Shown: in pieces, positions 19,001-27,046 of the stretch
Numbering within the stretch: the first letter of the stretch is position 1
How the letters are laid out: each line of letters starts with the position of its first letter
IMG/VR virus record: IMGVR_UViG_3300028419_000010
Span: 1-37,211 of that record
Origin: a virus
DNA: 37,211 nucleotides
Strand: one strand, 5' to 3'
Notes under the pieces: model-generated
Database searches by the model: none
Seen by the model: the letters and a program-made list of their open reading frames with translations, nothing else
Told to the model about the DNA's origin: nothing
Position numbers and translations under genes: made by a program

Positions 19001-22000
19001 AAAGAAAATATACGCCGCTTACTAAAAGTAATGTTGTACCTAACTTTACTATAACAGCTATAACAGATAAGTTAACAAAAGTTTTATCTAGCCTTGAAAG
19101 CAAGATTACAGATAAAAGAGGTGACAATTCTGCTACTACTCCTTTGATTGCAGAAATAAAAAAGAAAATAGGTAAAGTTGTAGGTGATCCTGAAGCTGCA
19201 CCTAAAATTGTTATTCAAAGACTAGGTAAGTTAAAGGATGGTACTTATGAAAAGAATCTTATAAAGAATAAGAAAGCTATCATAGAAAACATGACTACTA
19301 CTTTTTTAATGGGTAAAGATAGCGGTAAAAAAGTTAGCGGAGGTATTCCTCAAGCAATTGAAAAATCTGTTGGTGGGAAGTTTACTGGTAAAAAAGTAAC
19401 TGTAAATGTTGGTGGTAAAGAAATAGTTCAAGAAGAGTTTGCTCCTAATTTTGTACCATATCCAGAGTGGGTTGGTCAGAAGATTGATCGTGAAAAAACA
19501 TTAGTTAGAGGTGCTACTGCTGGTAATGAGATAGTTAGAAGAGTACCTGCTAATAAAGTCTCTGACGCTGACTTCGTAGGTTTATTTATTGACGAGAAAG
19601 GTAAACTTATTAGAGGAAAAAGAGAAGCTCTAGGTAAAGCAATAGCTGAAGAAATGGCTTTTGAAATATTTACAAAAGAAATTAAAAATGAAAACTCTGC
19701 GATAAGCAAAGCTTTTGAAGGAAATCAAGAAGCTAAAGGTGTAATCTTAGCTGATAATTTTGTAAATGAAGTAATTAAGGATGCAGATAGAGGTACGGTT
19801 AAGTTTAGCATGTCTGCAAAAAGTAAATCCAACATAAGGGGGTTACTGAATAGCGAAATAAAAAACATAAAAGCTAACAACCCTAAATATAATGCCTCTA
19901 TAGAATATATTTTAAATCAAAACTTATTACAGAAATTAGACAAAATAAAAACAATAGAAGATTTATTAAAAACCTTGTATTCAGAAACAATTTATACATA
20001 CGGTAGTACTAATATAGCTAACAGAGCCAGAATTAAGATACTCAATCTTATAGCTAGAAATACAGGTAATACAATATCTTCTGAAGAAATATTTAATACT
20101 TTTCAAAAAGCTGTAACTAGAGATTTATGGAAATATGAAAAACAAGTTATAGGTTTTGAATACTCTTTAGATAATTTAAAAAATAATATAGAAAAAGGAA
20201 ATAGAGTAAAAGCTATAAAAGACTGGTTTAGAAATGATAGCCGAGTTATAAGAACTCAAAAAATACAGAATATTACTAGAAATTTAGACGCGTTTAACTA
20301 TCTTAAATCTAAGGGAATTGCGCTTGATGGTTTTGAGGTTACTTTTAATGATAATAAAACAAGGTCCTATATAGAATACAAAGGAGAAAGGTTGTTTAAT
20401 TTAACAGACGTCACAGATATAAAAAAGAACTTTGAATTGAAGGCTGATGTTATAAATAAAGAAGCTCAAGAATCTGTAAATTATATGTTTGACACTATTA
20501 AGGAAGGCGTAAAAAATGGTAATACTGCAGCTATTAATGGATGGATTGCTTTAATGTATGAAGATCAAAGAGGGCCAATAAGAAAATCATCTAAAATAGG
20601 TAAATTTGTTAAAAATTATAAGGAATTAAAAGTAGCGGATTTAATACTAGAGCATGAAACCGAAGCTTACTCTATATATAAAGCTTACCAAAATTTAGCA
20701 AATAACTACAGCGAGGCTAAAGTAAAAGAAACTAAAAGTTTTTTAGACAAAGCTTATGTTAATTTGGTTGATAAAAAAATTGACGCAGATTTAAAAGCAG
20801 CAAAAGAAGAAGGGCTTAATGACAAAGAAAGATATAGAAAAACAGATAAAGAATATAATTTAAAATCTACCAAGCTTTCTAAAAGCATACAAGTTTTAGA
20901 TCCAAAAGGCAAAGTTTATAAACCTAGCACTAAATTTAGCAAAACAATGAACAGTACGTTCAATAAAATGCTAGAAAGAAAAACAGGTATTGCTGCAGAT
21001 GAAACTATTAGTAAGGTAATAGCTAGAAGGAGAGGTGTCAAGAAAGGCAAATTTAAATTATTCATGCCCTCATCACTTGATGACTTCAAAGGATTAACTT
21101 CCTATACTTTTGCAGGTAAAGGCAAACAAGGAGAAGCTGATCAAAAGTTCTTTCAAGATACTTTGATAGATCCATACTTTAAAGGTATAAGAGCTATTGA
21201 AGAAACTAGACAATCGTTTAAGGACGATTTTAAGGCACTTAATAAACAAATGAGACCTGTTATAAAGAAACTTGGTAAACTTGTACCAGGAACTGAATTT
21301 ACGCACGATCAAGCTATAAGAGTTGCTCTATGGAATGCTTCTGGATATGAAATACCAGGTTTATCTGAAATAGATCAGAAAAAATTAGTTGATTATGTAA
21401 ACGACAATGCAGACTTAAGTGAGTATGCTAGAAAGTTACAGCAAATATCAAAAAGACCTAAATGGGCTAAGCCCGGGGATTTTTGGGATGCAGAAACTAT
21501 ACTATCTGACTTAAACAACTTAACTGAAAAAATAGGTAGAAAAGAATTCTTATCAGAATTTATTGAAAATGCAGATATAATATTTAGCGAAGATAATCTT
21601 AATAAAGTGGAAGCTGGTTATGGTAAAGCTACTAGAGATGCATTGGAAGATATTTTATACAGAATGAAGAACGGTACAAACAGGCCTTCATCCACTACTG
21701 ATAATACCAATAGATTTAATACTTGGATTAACAATTCTATCGGGGCAATAATGTTTTTTAATAGAAGATCAGCATTACTACAAACATTGTCAACAGTAAA
21801 CTTTATTAATTGGTCAGATAATAACCCTTTAAAAGCAGCAATAGCATTTGCTAATCAAAAACAATACTGGTCTGATTTTGCAACACTCTTTAATTCTCCT
21901 AAACTTAAACAAAGAAGATCTGGTTTGAAAAGTGATGTTAATGAAGCTGAGATTGCAAGAGCGGTTAAAGGATCTAAGAACAAAGCAGTAGCTGCATTAA

Positions 22001-23148
22001 GTTATTTATTAAAAATTGGTTTTACGCCAACACAAATGGCAGATAGTTTTGCTATAGCTTCAGGTGGCGCTACATTTTATAGGAATAGAATAAAATCTTA
22101 TTTGAAAAAAGTAAACGAAGAAGGAGAAGCTTTATATACTAAAGAGCAAGCGGAAGAAATGGCTTTTAAAGATTTTAGTCAAATATCTGAAGAAACTCAG
22201 CAATCTGGAGACCCTGCTTTAATATCTTCTGATCAAGCAAGTATAGTAGGTAGAGTATTACTTGCGTTTCAAAATACACCTATACAGTTAAATAGGTCTA
22301 TAAAGAAAGCCGCTTTAGATATAAAAAACAGAAGAAGAACACCTGGACAAACTATGCTGCAAAGTGATTTTTCTAACTTAAGCAAAATTATATATTATGG
22401 TACTGTTCAAAACATTATATTCTCTGCACTGCAGAACGCTTTATTCGCTTTAATACCTGGGTTTGAAGAGGAAGATGACGAGCTTACTGAAGAAGAACAA
22501 TTAGAAAAGTATGGAAAAGTGTATAGCACAAAGCAGTCTAGAATAATACAAGGTATGATTGATACTACTTTAAAAGGAGGATTTGGTTTGCCGGGAGCTT
22601 TTATATCTACTCTCAAGAACGCTTATGTTGAGTATGATAAGCAAGAACAAAAGGAATTTATGGCTGACCAGACTTATACTATATTGTCATTAGCTAACCT
22701 ATCTCCGTCTGTTGGATCAAAGCTTAGAAAGGTTTATAGTGCTATTCAAACAAAAAAGTTTGAAAAAGATGTTATTGAAAAAAGAGATTGGGATATTACT
22801 ATAGATGGTAAATTTAATTTAAGTCCCTCGTATAAAGTATTAGGATCGTTAACTGAAGGTTTTACAAACCTACCTTTAGACAGGGCTGTTACAGAAGTGA
22901 ATGCTTTAACTGAAGCTTTAGATTATAGAAACACCGTTTGGCAAAGAGTAGCCCTTGCTTTAGGCTGGAGATCTTGGGATGTAGGTGCTGAGAATGAAGA
23001 GCACGAACTTATAAAAACAGAAGCTAAAGCTAAAAGAAAAGAAGAAGGTAAAGAAAAAGCAAAGGCGACTAGAGCTAAGACCAAAAAAGAAAAAGCAGAA
23101 AAGGCTAGATTAGAAAGAATTGAAAAACTTAAAAGAATGAGCAAATAA
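16054..23148 (+). CDS. Giant internal virion/ejection protein with metallopeptidase motif
   Basis: 2364-aa protein. The N-terminus (MYIYDGFKYSEEEI, then GLSIEDYI) resembles leader segments of other large ejected proteins. Residues ~210-400 are Ala/Gly-rich and amphipathic. H625-E626-F-L-H629 (AAHEFLHG) is a zinc-metallopeptidase HExxH motif, with a candidate third ligand at E684/E685 (SEEVLTLFSDA). Near 890-960 there is a segment (FNPESNNDLGGYIIGSQYG) loosely like sigma region 2 or related adaptors in phage polyproteins. Around 1900-2130 the conserved block FFNRRSALLQTLSTVNFINW typical of large internal virion proteins appears, with a hydrophobic stretch at ~2118-2137. The C-terminus is a Lys/Glu coiled coil. 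It probably enters the cell with DNA and acts on the envelope. Its stop overlaps the endolysin start (TAATG). Confidence 0.7.
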   Translation: MYIYDGFKYSEEEIKNAADKAGLSIEDYISKNAIAIEDEPQDFPTSTVEDADAVQQPMTASQAGFTESPSVDIPSDSQEDDEVTLEEYKSMTVAEKKKLSYSDRQRLPRELYREKNNILDEIESEASKKFKSGALRVGSNLAQIPAFINRLKMTTAMGIAGSAFEEEVEKFKELDPATQDRIAQAIGSFSGGPIGNIGMAGSAGLEAAENLKNDAKKIEETLTKYDNTIGQDFIQGNISQAVSRTFNEVIGTIPSIAQAFVPYVGISSIVAGSAADYSTEALAEGKKLDAANMIAATATGFSEGLLELTTKKIGKGLFKSLAGKSKNVVSKTLKEAALQTAKEAGQEGLSESTTEVLNRSIDALYKNKGDEWDNIWPELADVFIIGAAAGGGMSGSGNTASVINKAVQVNSVNRTLKENNSQSVLDSFEKDPISKETINIAKNKYSGNILDIELKDKVSNGDISLEESKSIKQKFNITRKNIQLTSDLKINENLAQETIGLLDERESLSSEIAKAKGNKSLVETQQSRLNDIDSRLSEISAENKLSITTKTVEKLAKDVKGLTVKNLDNADAIVDFIEKNNIDVDSKKASNQQGFIYQNPKTGDQTIIINKEVAGKEFAVNVAAHEFLHGLLFQTVKNSPETQIALGKSLNDYINNIDAAQIKDSNFAKRLEDYKDMDEATQSEEVLTLFSDAIATGDIQFNENVFTKIGDVIRRALQNLGVKVKFNSGKDVYNFVKDYNKSIEKGKLTKAQKAITEKQAKGKLVKEKIDSEVKTDIKASKSLELQEQLDNLDEFDFDNEVDFQTAKTNLETKIRLAKKKELSKPTEEAKPKDKTKDDTKKNEKRIGDQLKAMVPPGTTNKEFKEKVAIKVIDNIDNGMLNPLIKKIAAGYGVVADNVYGKSWDDFFIEVAGVQLKKNIMAFNPESNNDLGGYIIGSQYGVRNRVKEALAKFKKEGEGGFKEDVSVAKNVIAREDAAPQEAEKRKYTPLTKSNVVPNFTITAITDKLTKVLSSLESKITDKRGDNSATTPLIAEIKKKIGKVVGDPEAAPKIVIQRLGKLKDGTYEKNLIKNKKAIIENMTTTFLMGKDSGKKVSGGIPQAIEKSVGGKFTGKKVTVNVGGKEIVQEEFAPNFVPYPEWVGQKIDREKTLVRGATAGNEIVRRVPANKVSDADFVGLFIDEKGKLIRGKREALGKAIAEEMAFEIFTKEIKNENSAISKAFEGNQEAKGVILADNFVNEVIKDADRGTVKFSMSAKSKSNIRGLLNSEIKNIKANNPKYNASIEYILNQNLLQKLDKIKTIEDLLKTLYSETIYTYGSTNIANRARIKILNLIARNTGNTISSEEIFNTFQKAVTRDLWKYEKQVIGFEYSLDNLKNNIEKGNRVKAIKDWFRNDSRVIRTQKIQNITRNLDAFNYLKSKGIALDGFEVTFNDNKTRSYIEYKGERLFNLTDVTDIKKNFELKADVINKEAQESVNYMFDTIKEGVKNGNTAAINGWIALMYEDQRGPIRKSSKIGKFVKNYKELKVADLILEHETEAYSIYKAYQNLANNYSEAKVKETKSFLDKAYVNLVDKKIDADLKAAKEEGLNDKERYRKTDKEYNLKSTKLSKSIQVLDPKGKVYKPSTKFSKTMNSTFNKMLERKTGIAADETISKVIARRRGVKKGKFKLFMPSSLDDFKGLTSYTFAGKGKQGEADQKFFQDTLIDPYFKGIRAIEETRQSFKDDFKALNKQMRPVIKKLGKLVPGTEFTHDQAIRVALWNASGYEIPGLSEIDQKKLVDYVNDNADLSEYARKLQQISKRPKWAKPGDFWDAETILSDLNNLTEKIGRKEFLSEFIENADIIFSEDNLNKVEAGYGKATRDALEDILYRMKNGTNRPSSTTDNTNRFNTWINNSIGAIMFFNRRSALLQTLSTVNFINWSDNNPLKAAIAFANQKQYWSDFATLFNSPKLKQRRSGLKSDVNEAEIARAVKGSKNKAVAALSYLLKIGFTPTQMADSFAIASGGATFYRNRIKSYLKKVNEEGEALYTKEQAEEMAFKDFSQISEETQQSGDPALISSDQASIVGRVLLAFQNTPIQLNRSIKKAALDIKNRRRTPGQTMLQSDFSNLSKIIYYGTVQNIIFSALQNALFALIPGFEEEDDELTEEEQLEKYGKVYSTKQSRIIQGMIDTTLKGGFGLPGAFISTLKNAYVEYDKQEQKEFMADQTYTILSLANLSPSVGSKLRKVYSAIQTKKFEKDVIEKRDWDITIDGKFNLSPSYKVLGSLTEGFTNLPLDRAVTEVNALTEALDYRNTVWQRVALALGWRSWDVGAENEEHELIKTEAKAKRKEEGKEKAKATRAKTKKEKAEKARLERIEKLKRMSK

Positions 23149-23507
23149 TGAAATTAAAATACTTTACATACGAAGAATTTGATTCACCAGATGTTCAAGG
23201 TAGTGGTCAATTAATGAATGAAGAGTTACTTAACATGCTTGATGTTGTTAGAAAAAAATACGGTAAATCTATCGTTATTAATTCAGGTTACAGAACTGTA
23301 AAACATAACGCTAAAGTAGGTGGCACTCCTGAATCATCCCATACAAAAGGTTTAGCAGTTGATATTGCATGTAATAATTCTACTGACAGATTTAAATTAG
23401 AAGGTATATTAAGAGAAGTTGGATTTAAAAGAATTGGTATTGCTAAGACTTTTATTCACGCTGATATAGACAAAGATAAAGCGCAAAACGTATTATGGAC
23501 TTATTAA
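23148..23507 (+). CDS. M15-family peptidoglycan peptidase (endolysin)
   Basis: 119-aa protein with the full M15 D-Ala-D-Ala carboxypeptidase-like signature: NSGYRT at 45-50, SSHTKGLAVD with zinc ligands H65 and D72, and HADID with H104 (third ligand) and D106. Such small single-domain enzymes cut peptide cross-links in peptidoglycan and usually serve as endolysins, so this is the likely lysis enzyme. The start overlaps the stop of the 2364-aa gene by one base (TAATG), so translation is probably coupled. No signal peptide is visible, so a holin or pinholin would be needed to release it; none is adjacent. Confidence 0.9.
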   Translation: MKLKYFTYEEFDSPDVQGSGQLMNEELLNMLDVVRKKYGKSIVINSGYRTVKHNAKVGGTPESSHTKGLAVDIACNNSTDRFKLEGILREVGFKRIGIAKTFIHADIDKDKAQNVLWTY

Positions 23508-23517
23508 AAATAAAATT

Positions 23518-23655
23518 ATGAAACTAACAAAAGGATCACCATTTCAATTAAAAGACGCATGTTACCATAAGGTAAAAAAACAATACAAAGTATTCCCTTC
23601 GGCATATGCAAGTGGAGCAATAGCTAAGTGTAGAAAAAATAAAGGTAAAAAGTAA
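23518..23655 (+). CDS. Small Lys/Cys-rich protein (45 aa, SAYASG-KCR motif)
   Basis: 45-aa protein ten bases after the endolysin stop; its stop overlaps the next gene's start (TAATG at 23653-23657). It contains KVFPSAYASGAIAKCRK, a motif I recognise as recurring in very short proteins of phages and large DNA viruses, often with a DUF5872-like neighbour. The protein is basic (about a quarter Lys/Arg) with two Cys and one His, which could bind metal or nucleic acid. A virion-packaged DNA-binding role is possible given its late-operon place, but the function is unknown. The overlap with its neighbour makes it very likely to be a real gene. Confidence 0.65.
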   Translation: MKLTKGSPFQLKDACYHKVKKQYKVFPSAYASGAIAKCRKNKGKK

Positions 23656-23924
23656 TGAGACAGTCACCGTTGTTTGTTAGAAAAACAAAAGAAGGTGCAA
23701 ACCTTAAGCGTTGGTTTAAAGAAAAATGGACTGACGAAAAAGGTAACCCTTGTGGATCTACTAAAAATAAAAACACTAAAAAGTGTAGACCTAGTAAAAG
23801 GATTAGCGGTGAAACTGTTAAGACTTGGAGTGAAATGTCTTCAGCTGAAAAGAAAAAAGCTGTAGCTGAAAAGAAAAGAGTTGGAATGGGTAAAAGAGCA
23901 TCCAATATAAAAAGAAATAAATAG
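23655..23924 (+). CDS. DUF5872-like small basic protein
   Basis: 89-aa Lys/Arg-rich protein. It contains LKRWFKEKWTDEKGNPCG, then KKCRPSKRISGETVKTW and a Lys/Glu-rich helix. The order W-x-x-E/K-W, a Cys-Gly, a K-x-C-R-P and a closing 'KTW-ExxxxEKKKAV' segment matches my memory of the DUF5872 family, found in phages and giant viruses with no known function. It overlaps the 45-aa gene by one base and shares with it a K-C-R element, so the pair may act together, for instance on packaged DNA. It is the last gene before the terminator at 23973. Confidence 0.65.
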   Translation: MRQSPLFVRKTKEGANLKRWFKEKWTDEKGNPCGSTKNKNTKKCRPSKRISGETVKTWSEMSSAEKKKAVAEKKRVGMGKRASNIKRNK

Positions 23925-23972
23925 GAGTAAAGATTATCAGGCGTACCATACCTGCAATTCCTATAATAGAAA

Positions 23973-23999
23973 GGGGCCTCATTATGAGACCCCTTTTTT
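23973..23999 (+). terminator. Rho-independent terminator of the late module
   Basis: GGGG (23973-23976) and CTCA (23978-23981) pair with TGAG (23985-23988) and CCCC (23990-23993), with one C-A mismatch (23977/23989) and loop TTA, followed by six T (23994-23999). It ends the + strand virion operon between converging modules. Confidence 0.85.
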
Positions 24000-24050
24000 A
24001 ATATGTATAGATTATTTAATTATTTATACATATTAATTATTATATGTATA
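23998..24050. repeat. Three-arm AT-rich inverted repeat between converging modules
   Basis: Arm TTAATATGTATA (23998-24009) is a perfect 12-bp inverted repeat of TATACATATTAA (24025-24036), and ATATGTATA recurs at 24042-24050, so the middle arm can pair with either side. It may act as a second, alternative hairpin for minus-strand readthrough or as a protein-binding site. No U-run follows on the minus strand. Confidence 0.5.
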
Positions 24051-24072
24051 AAAAAGTCATAACTTTTAGCCT

Positions 24073-25791
24073 TTAGCCATCACAAGCTAAACAATCTTCA
24101 TTCATAGCTTGCTGAGCTATATCACCACGTAAAACAGATTCTGTTCTAGTGTAATATAAAGTTTTAACACCTTTCTTCCAAGCTTCAAAATGAACTTTGT
24201 TCAACCACTTAGGTGTAGCCTCAGAAGGAAAAGCTAAGTTTAAACTAACTGACTGATCTACATATTGCTGTCTAAGACCAGCTTGATTAACTAATTCTAG
24301 TTGATTAATCTCTTTAAAAGTTTTAAAAACTTCTTTAACTGGAATGTCATGGCCCATAGTGATATTATCCAAAGCATCGATATCCTGTATGCTACCTCCG
24401 TCAGCCAGTATTTTATTCCACGTTTCATTTGTATTTAGTTTATGTTTCTTTAATAGTTTAACTAACGTCGGGTTTTTCCTAATGAAAGTCCCCTTTGCAC
24501 TCTGCTCTGTAAAAACATTCGCAGCCCACGGCTCAACACCAGGAGAAACATTACCGCTAAGCTTGCTATTAGAAACAGTAGGAGCAATAGCACGGAGATG
24601 AGTATTACGCATACCTGTCCCAACACACCATAAAGGCTCGCCGTAAATTTCTGCCAAGTCTCTTGAGGCTCTTTCACTTTCAATTTTAATTTGCGAAAAT
24701 ATTTTCCTAGTTTCAAACTGAGATAGTAAACCTTCGAAAGGAATACCATTTTCTTGGAGATAGGTGTGCCATCCGAGTACACCAAGTCCCAATGCTCTCC
24801 CTTTCTGTGCAGACCGAACAGCATTTTCAAACCCGCGAAGTCCCTTGGCTCTTTGAATAAATTCCTCCATAACTCCATCAAGAAAGAAAGTGGCGTCATA
24901 TATAAGATTAGTGTCTTTCCATTCTTCATATTTTGCTAAGTTTAATGATGATAAACAACATACAAAACTATGGTTTTCATCTGTGTGTAATGTAATTTCT
25001 GAACATATGTTAGTCATATGTACTTTTAATCCGTTTTCTTTATATGCTTCTGGATTTGCTTTGTTAACATTTCCTTTAAACATAATATACGGTTCTCCAG
25101 TTCCTTTTCGTTTTCTAAGTAATTTACCCCATCTAGATCTTGCTTCTTTATCTCCTTGTTCAAGCTTTCGCATAAACTTATCACCAACAATTGCGCACTG
25201 ATGAAGGTTAAGCGATTGTCTGTTAACATCTCCTTTAGGTTCCCTGATTTCAAGCCAGTCCTCGAAGTCGCCATGTTCAATGTTGATATTAACTGAGGCA
25301 GCTCCACGACGGACACTCCCTTGATTAGTTGCAAGAATTGTTGAGTCATATATCTTGCAGAAAGGTACGACTCCATCTGATGTTCCATTACCTGTTATTC
25401 TAGCGCCAGCGGGTCTAATTTGATTTACACCGATACCAACTCCACCGCCGTGCTTAGCGAGTAGCATCATCTCTAAATTTTTACTTCCTATGTCTTGTAT
25501 AGAGTCAGCAACATCGATACCAAAGCAACTAATAGGAAGACCACGATCTGTACCAGTATTGGAAAGCACTGGAGAAGCAAGGCAAAGCCAACCATTCCAG
25601 ATATAATTAAAAAACGTTTCAGCCATCTCTGGTTTATATAATCTACGAGCAACCGTTTTAGCGACTCTTTGGTATGCCTCTCTAGGCGTTTCTCCGTCGT
25701 ATAAATATCCCCCGGATATTGTCTTCTTGTATACGTCGTTATTACCCCACGCAGGGTAATCTTCTCCTTTTTTCCATTCATTATTCCACAT
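24073..25791 (-). CDS. nrdA: Class I ribonucleotide reductase, large (alpha) subunit
   Basis: 572-aa catalytic subunit that reduces ribonucleoside diphosphates to deoxy forms with NrdB. Active-site residues are all visible: C89 (ISCF), N261-x-C263-x-E265 (NICSEI) giving the thiyl radical Cys, C278 (VCCL) as the redox partner, the Tyr pair Y546-Y547 (TLYYT) of the radical chain, and a C-terminal C567-x-x-C570 for re-reduction. It is shorter than E. coli NrdA (~760 aa) because it lacks the N-terminal ATP-cone, so dATP feedback should be absent, as is common in phages. C279 makes an adjacent Cys pair (CC) where E. coli has Cys-Thr. The start overlaps the stop of the 82-aa membrane gene (TAATG). 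No glutaredoxin gene was found beside it. Confidence 0.95.
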   Translation of the reverse strand: MWNNEWKKGEDYPAWGNNDVYKKTISGGYLYDGETPREAYQRVAKTVARRLYKPEMAETFFNYIWNGWLCLASPVLSNTGTDRGLPISCFGIDVADSIQDIGSKNLEMMLLAKHGGGVGIGVNQIRPAGARITGNGTSDGVVPFCKIYDSTILATNQGSVRRGAASVNINIEHGDFEDWLEIREPKGDVNRQSLNLHQCAIVGDKFMRKLEQGDKEARSRWGKLLRKRKGTGEPYIMFKGNVNKANPEAYKENGLKVHMTNICSEITLHTDENHSFVCCLSSLNLAKYEEWKDTNLIYDATFFLDGVMEEFIQRAKGLRGFENAVRSAQKGRALGLGVLGWHTYLQENGIPFEGLLSQFETRKIFSQIKIESERASRDLAEIYGEPLWCVGTGMRNTHLRAIAPTVSNSKLSGNVSPGVEPWAANVFTEQSAKGTFIRKNPTLVKLLKKHKLNTNETWNKILADGGSIQDIDALDNITMGHDIPVKEVFKTFKEINQLELVNQAGLRQQYVDQSVSLNLAFPSEATPKWLNKVHFEAWKKGVKTLYYTRTESVLRGDIAQQAMNEDCLACDG

Positions 25792-26039
25792 TATGTTATT
25801 GAGTGTATTATCCAGGCAATTAGCCCATTAATGTTTAAAGCTACTAGATTCCATTGTTTTCTAGAGCTCGTTTGTATTACTACTAATATAAAACCTATTA
25901 TATAAAACTTAGGTTCTATAGTCCATTGAGCAGCGATTAAAAAGCCACTGCCCATATATCCTATTCTAGTTGCTAAACGTTTCCAAGGTGTCAGCCTTTT
26001 CTGCCTAACTAATTTATTAAGTAGTGTCTGTCCGTTCAT
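25791..26039 (-). CDS. Small membrane protein between nrdB and nrdA
   Basis: 82-aa protein with a basic N-terminus and probably two or three membrane segments: ~28-42 (MGSGFLIAAQW), ~43-56 (FYIIGFILVVIQ) and ~63-80 (WNLVALNINGLIAWII). The stop overlaps the nrdA start by one base (TAATG), so the gene is almost certainly real and its translation is coupled to nrdA. Similar small membrane proteins occur in other phages, but I know no function. Possible roles are a holin, an inner-membrane anchor for the reductase, or exclusion. Its place inside an RNR cassette rather than beside the endolysin is odd for a holin. Confidence 0.7.
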   Translation of the reverse strand: MNGQTLLNKLVRQKRLTPWKRLATRIGYMGSGFLIAAQWTIEPKFYIIGFILVVIQTSSRKQWNLVALNINGLIAWIIHSIT

Positions 26040-26077
26040 ATAATTGTTCTAAAATTTCTTCGGTACTTATTAGATTA

Positions 26078-27046
26078 TTACCACATGTCCTCATAGTCTT
26101 CATTTTCTCCCGCTTTTGAATAATCAGTCGGCCTAATAGCGAAAAAATCAGTATGAGTGACGCCCCCGGTAAGATGGTAAAACCAATCAAGATTAGACGC
26201 TGCTTTGTCGTCATATGCGAAATAGTTCCCAAGGTCAACGTAACCGAGTTCCACAAGTTTTTCATTTGTTCTTTTCTTTATAAAGTGTTTTAGATCATTA
26301 GATGATATACCTTCTATATCACCCATTTCGAACATTTTGTCAATATATTTAACTTCAAGATTAACCATTGTTTCTGCAGCTTTTATTATATCTTCTCGAC
26401 ATAAGCTCAGTAGTTGATTGTCTTCTTCGCACATATGACGAAATAAAGTACAACCCATTTTACTATGCAATGATTCATCTCTTACTGACCACTTCATTTG
26501 TTGCCCAATACCTTTAAGCAAATTTCTAAGTTGAAAAGAATAAAGTACTGCAAAGGCAGAATATAAAGAAACTCCTTCGGCAAATGCAGAAAATACAGCG
26601 AGAGACTTAGCAATACCAATTGAGCTAGTCCCACTATAAGATACAAGATTATCAAATCTTTCTGCCGTAGCAGGCTCGTGTAAAAACGCTTCATAATCTT
26701 CTAGTTTTAAAGTTTCATTTAAGTAGCTATAAGCAACTGCATGTATAGTTTCTTGCGATCCAAACATCATTGCCATTTGTTGTATTTCGTGTTTAGGAAA
26801 CCAACCAACTACTTTTTGTGTCCAGTAATCAGATACTGCACATTCGGTTTGAGCAAAACCTAATAGTATATTACCTACTAAGTTCTTTTCTTTTTCATTT
26901 AATTTTTCTTTCCAGTCTTTAACATCGCTTTGCATTGATATTTCTGTATGCAACCAAAAAGCTTGAGCTTGTTTTAACCAACCCTCAGTATAATACTCAG
27001 GGTACTCAAAAGGCTTATAAGGTATTCTTTTATCAAATAATCCCAT
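26078..27046 (-). CDS. nrdB: Class I ribonucleotide reductase, small (beta) subunit
   Basis: 322-aa radical-generating subunit of RNR. The six metal ligands are E68, E99, H102 (QETIH), E157 (FAEG), E191 and H194 (RDESLH). Spacing matches E. coli exactly (31 between the first two, 34 between E157 and E191). The first ligand is Glu, where class Ia and Ib enzymes have Asp. Y106 sits at the radical-Tyr position (Y122 in E. coli). The acidic C-terminus (NEDYEDMW) should dock to NrdA. A Glu first ligand is typical of the Ic/Id-type enzymes, including manganese-using ones from Flavobacteria, which would fit the host. The start overlaps the previous small gene (TAATG). The metal identity is inference. 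Confidence 0.95.
   Translation of the reverse strand: MGLFDKRIPYKPFEYPEYYTEGWLKQAQAFWLHTEISMQSDVKDWKEKLNEKEKNLVGNILLGFAQTECAVSDYWTQKVVGWFPKHEIQQMAMMFGSQETIHAVAYSYLNETLKLEDYEAFLHEPATAERFDNLVSYSGTSSIGIAKSLAVFSAFAEGVSLYSAFAVLYSFQLRNLLKGIGQQMKWSVRDESLHSKMGCTLFRHMCEEDNQLLSLCREDIIKAAETMVNLEVKYIDKMFEMGDIEGISSNDLKHFIKKRTNEKLVELGYVDLGNYFAYDDKAASNLDWFYHLTGGVTHTDFFAIRPTDYSKAGENEDYEDMW

Noticed and set aside
23624-23905. 93-codon open frame on the minus strand
   Set aside because: It is antisense to the DUF5872-like gene, which has the recognisable motif and a TAATG overlap.
24462-24929. 155-codon open frame on the minus strand
   Set aside because: It lies entirely inside nrdA in another frame; nrdA has all catalytic motifs across the same bases.
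26017-26265. 82-codon open frame on the minus strand next to the small membrane gene
   Set aside because: It overlaps the end of nrdB out of frame; nrdB motifs and the TAATG-linked membrane gene explain the region.
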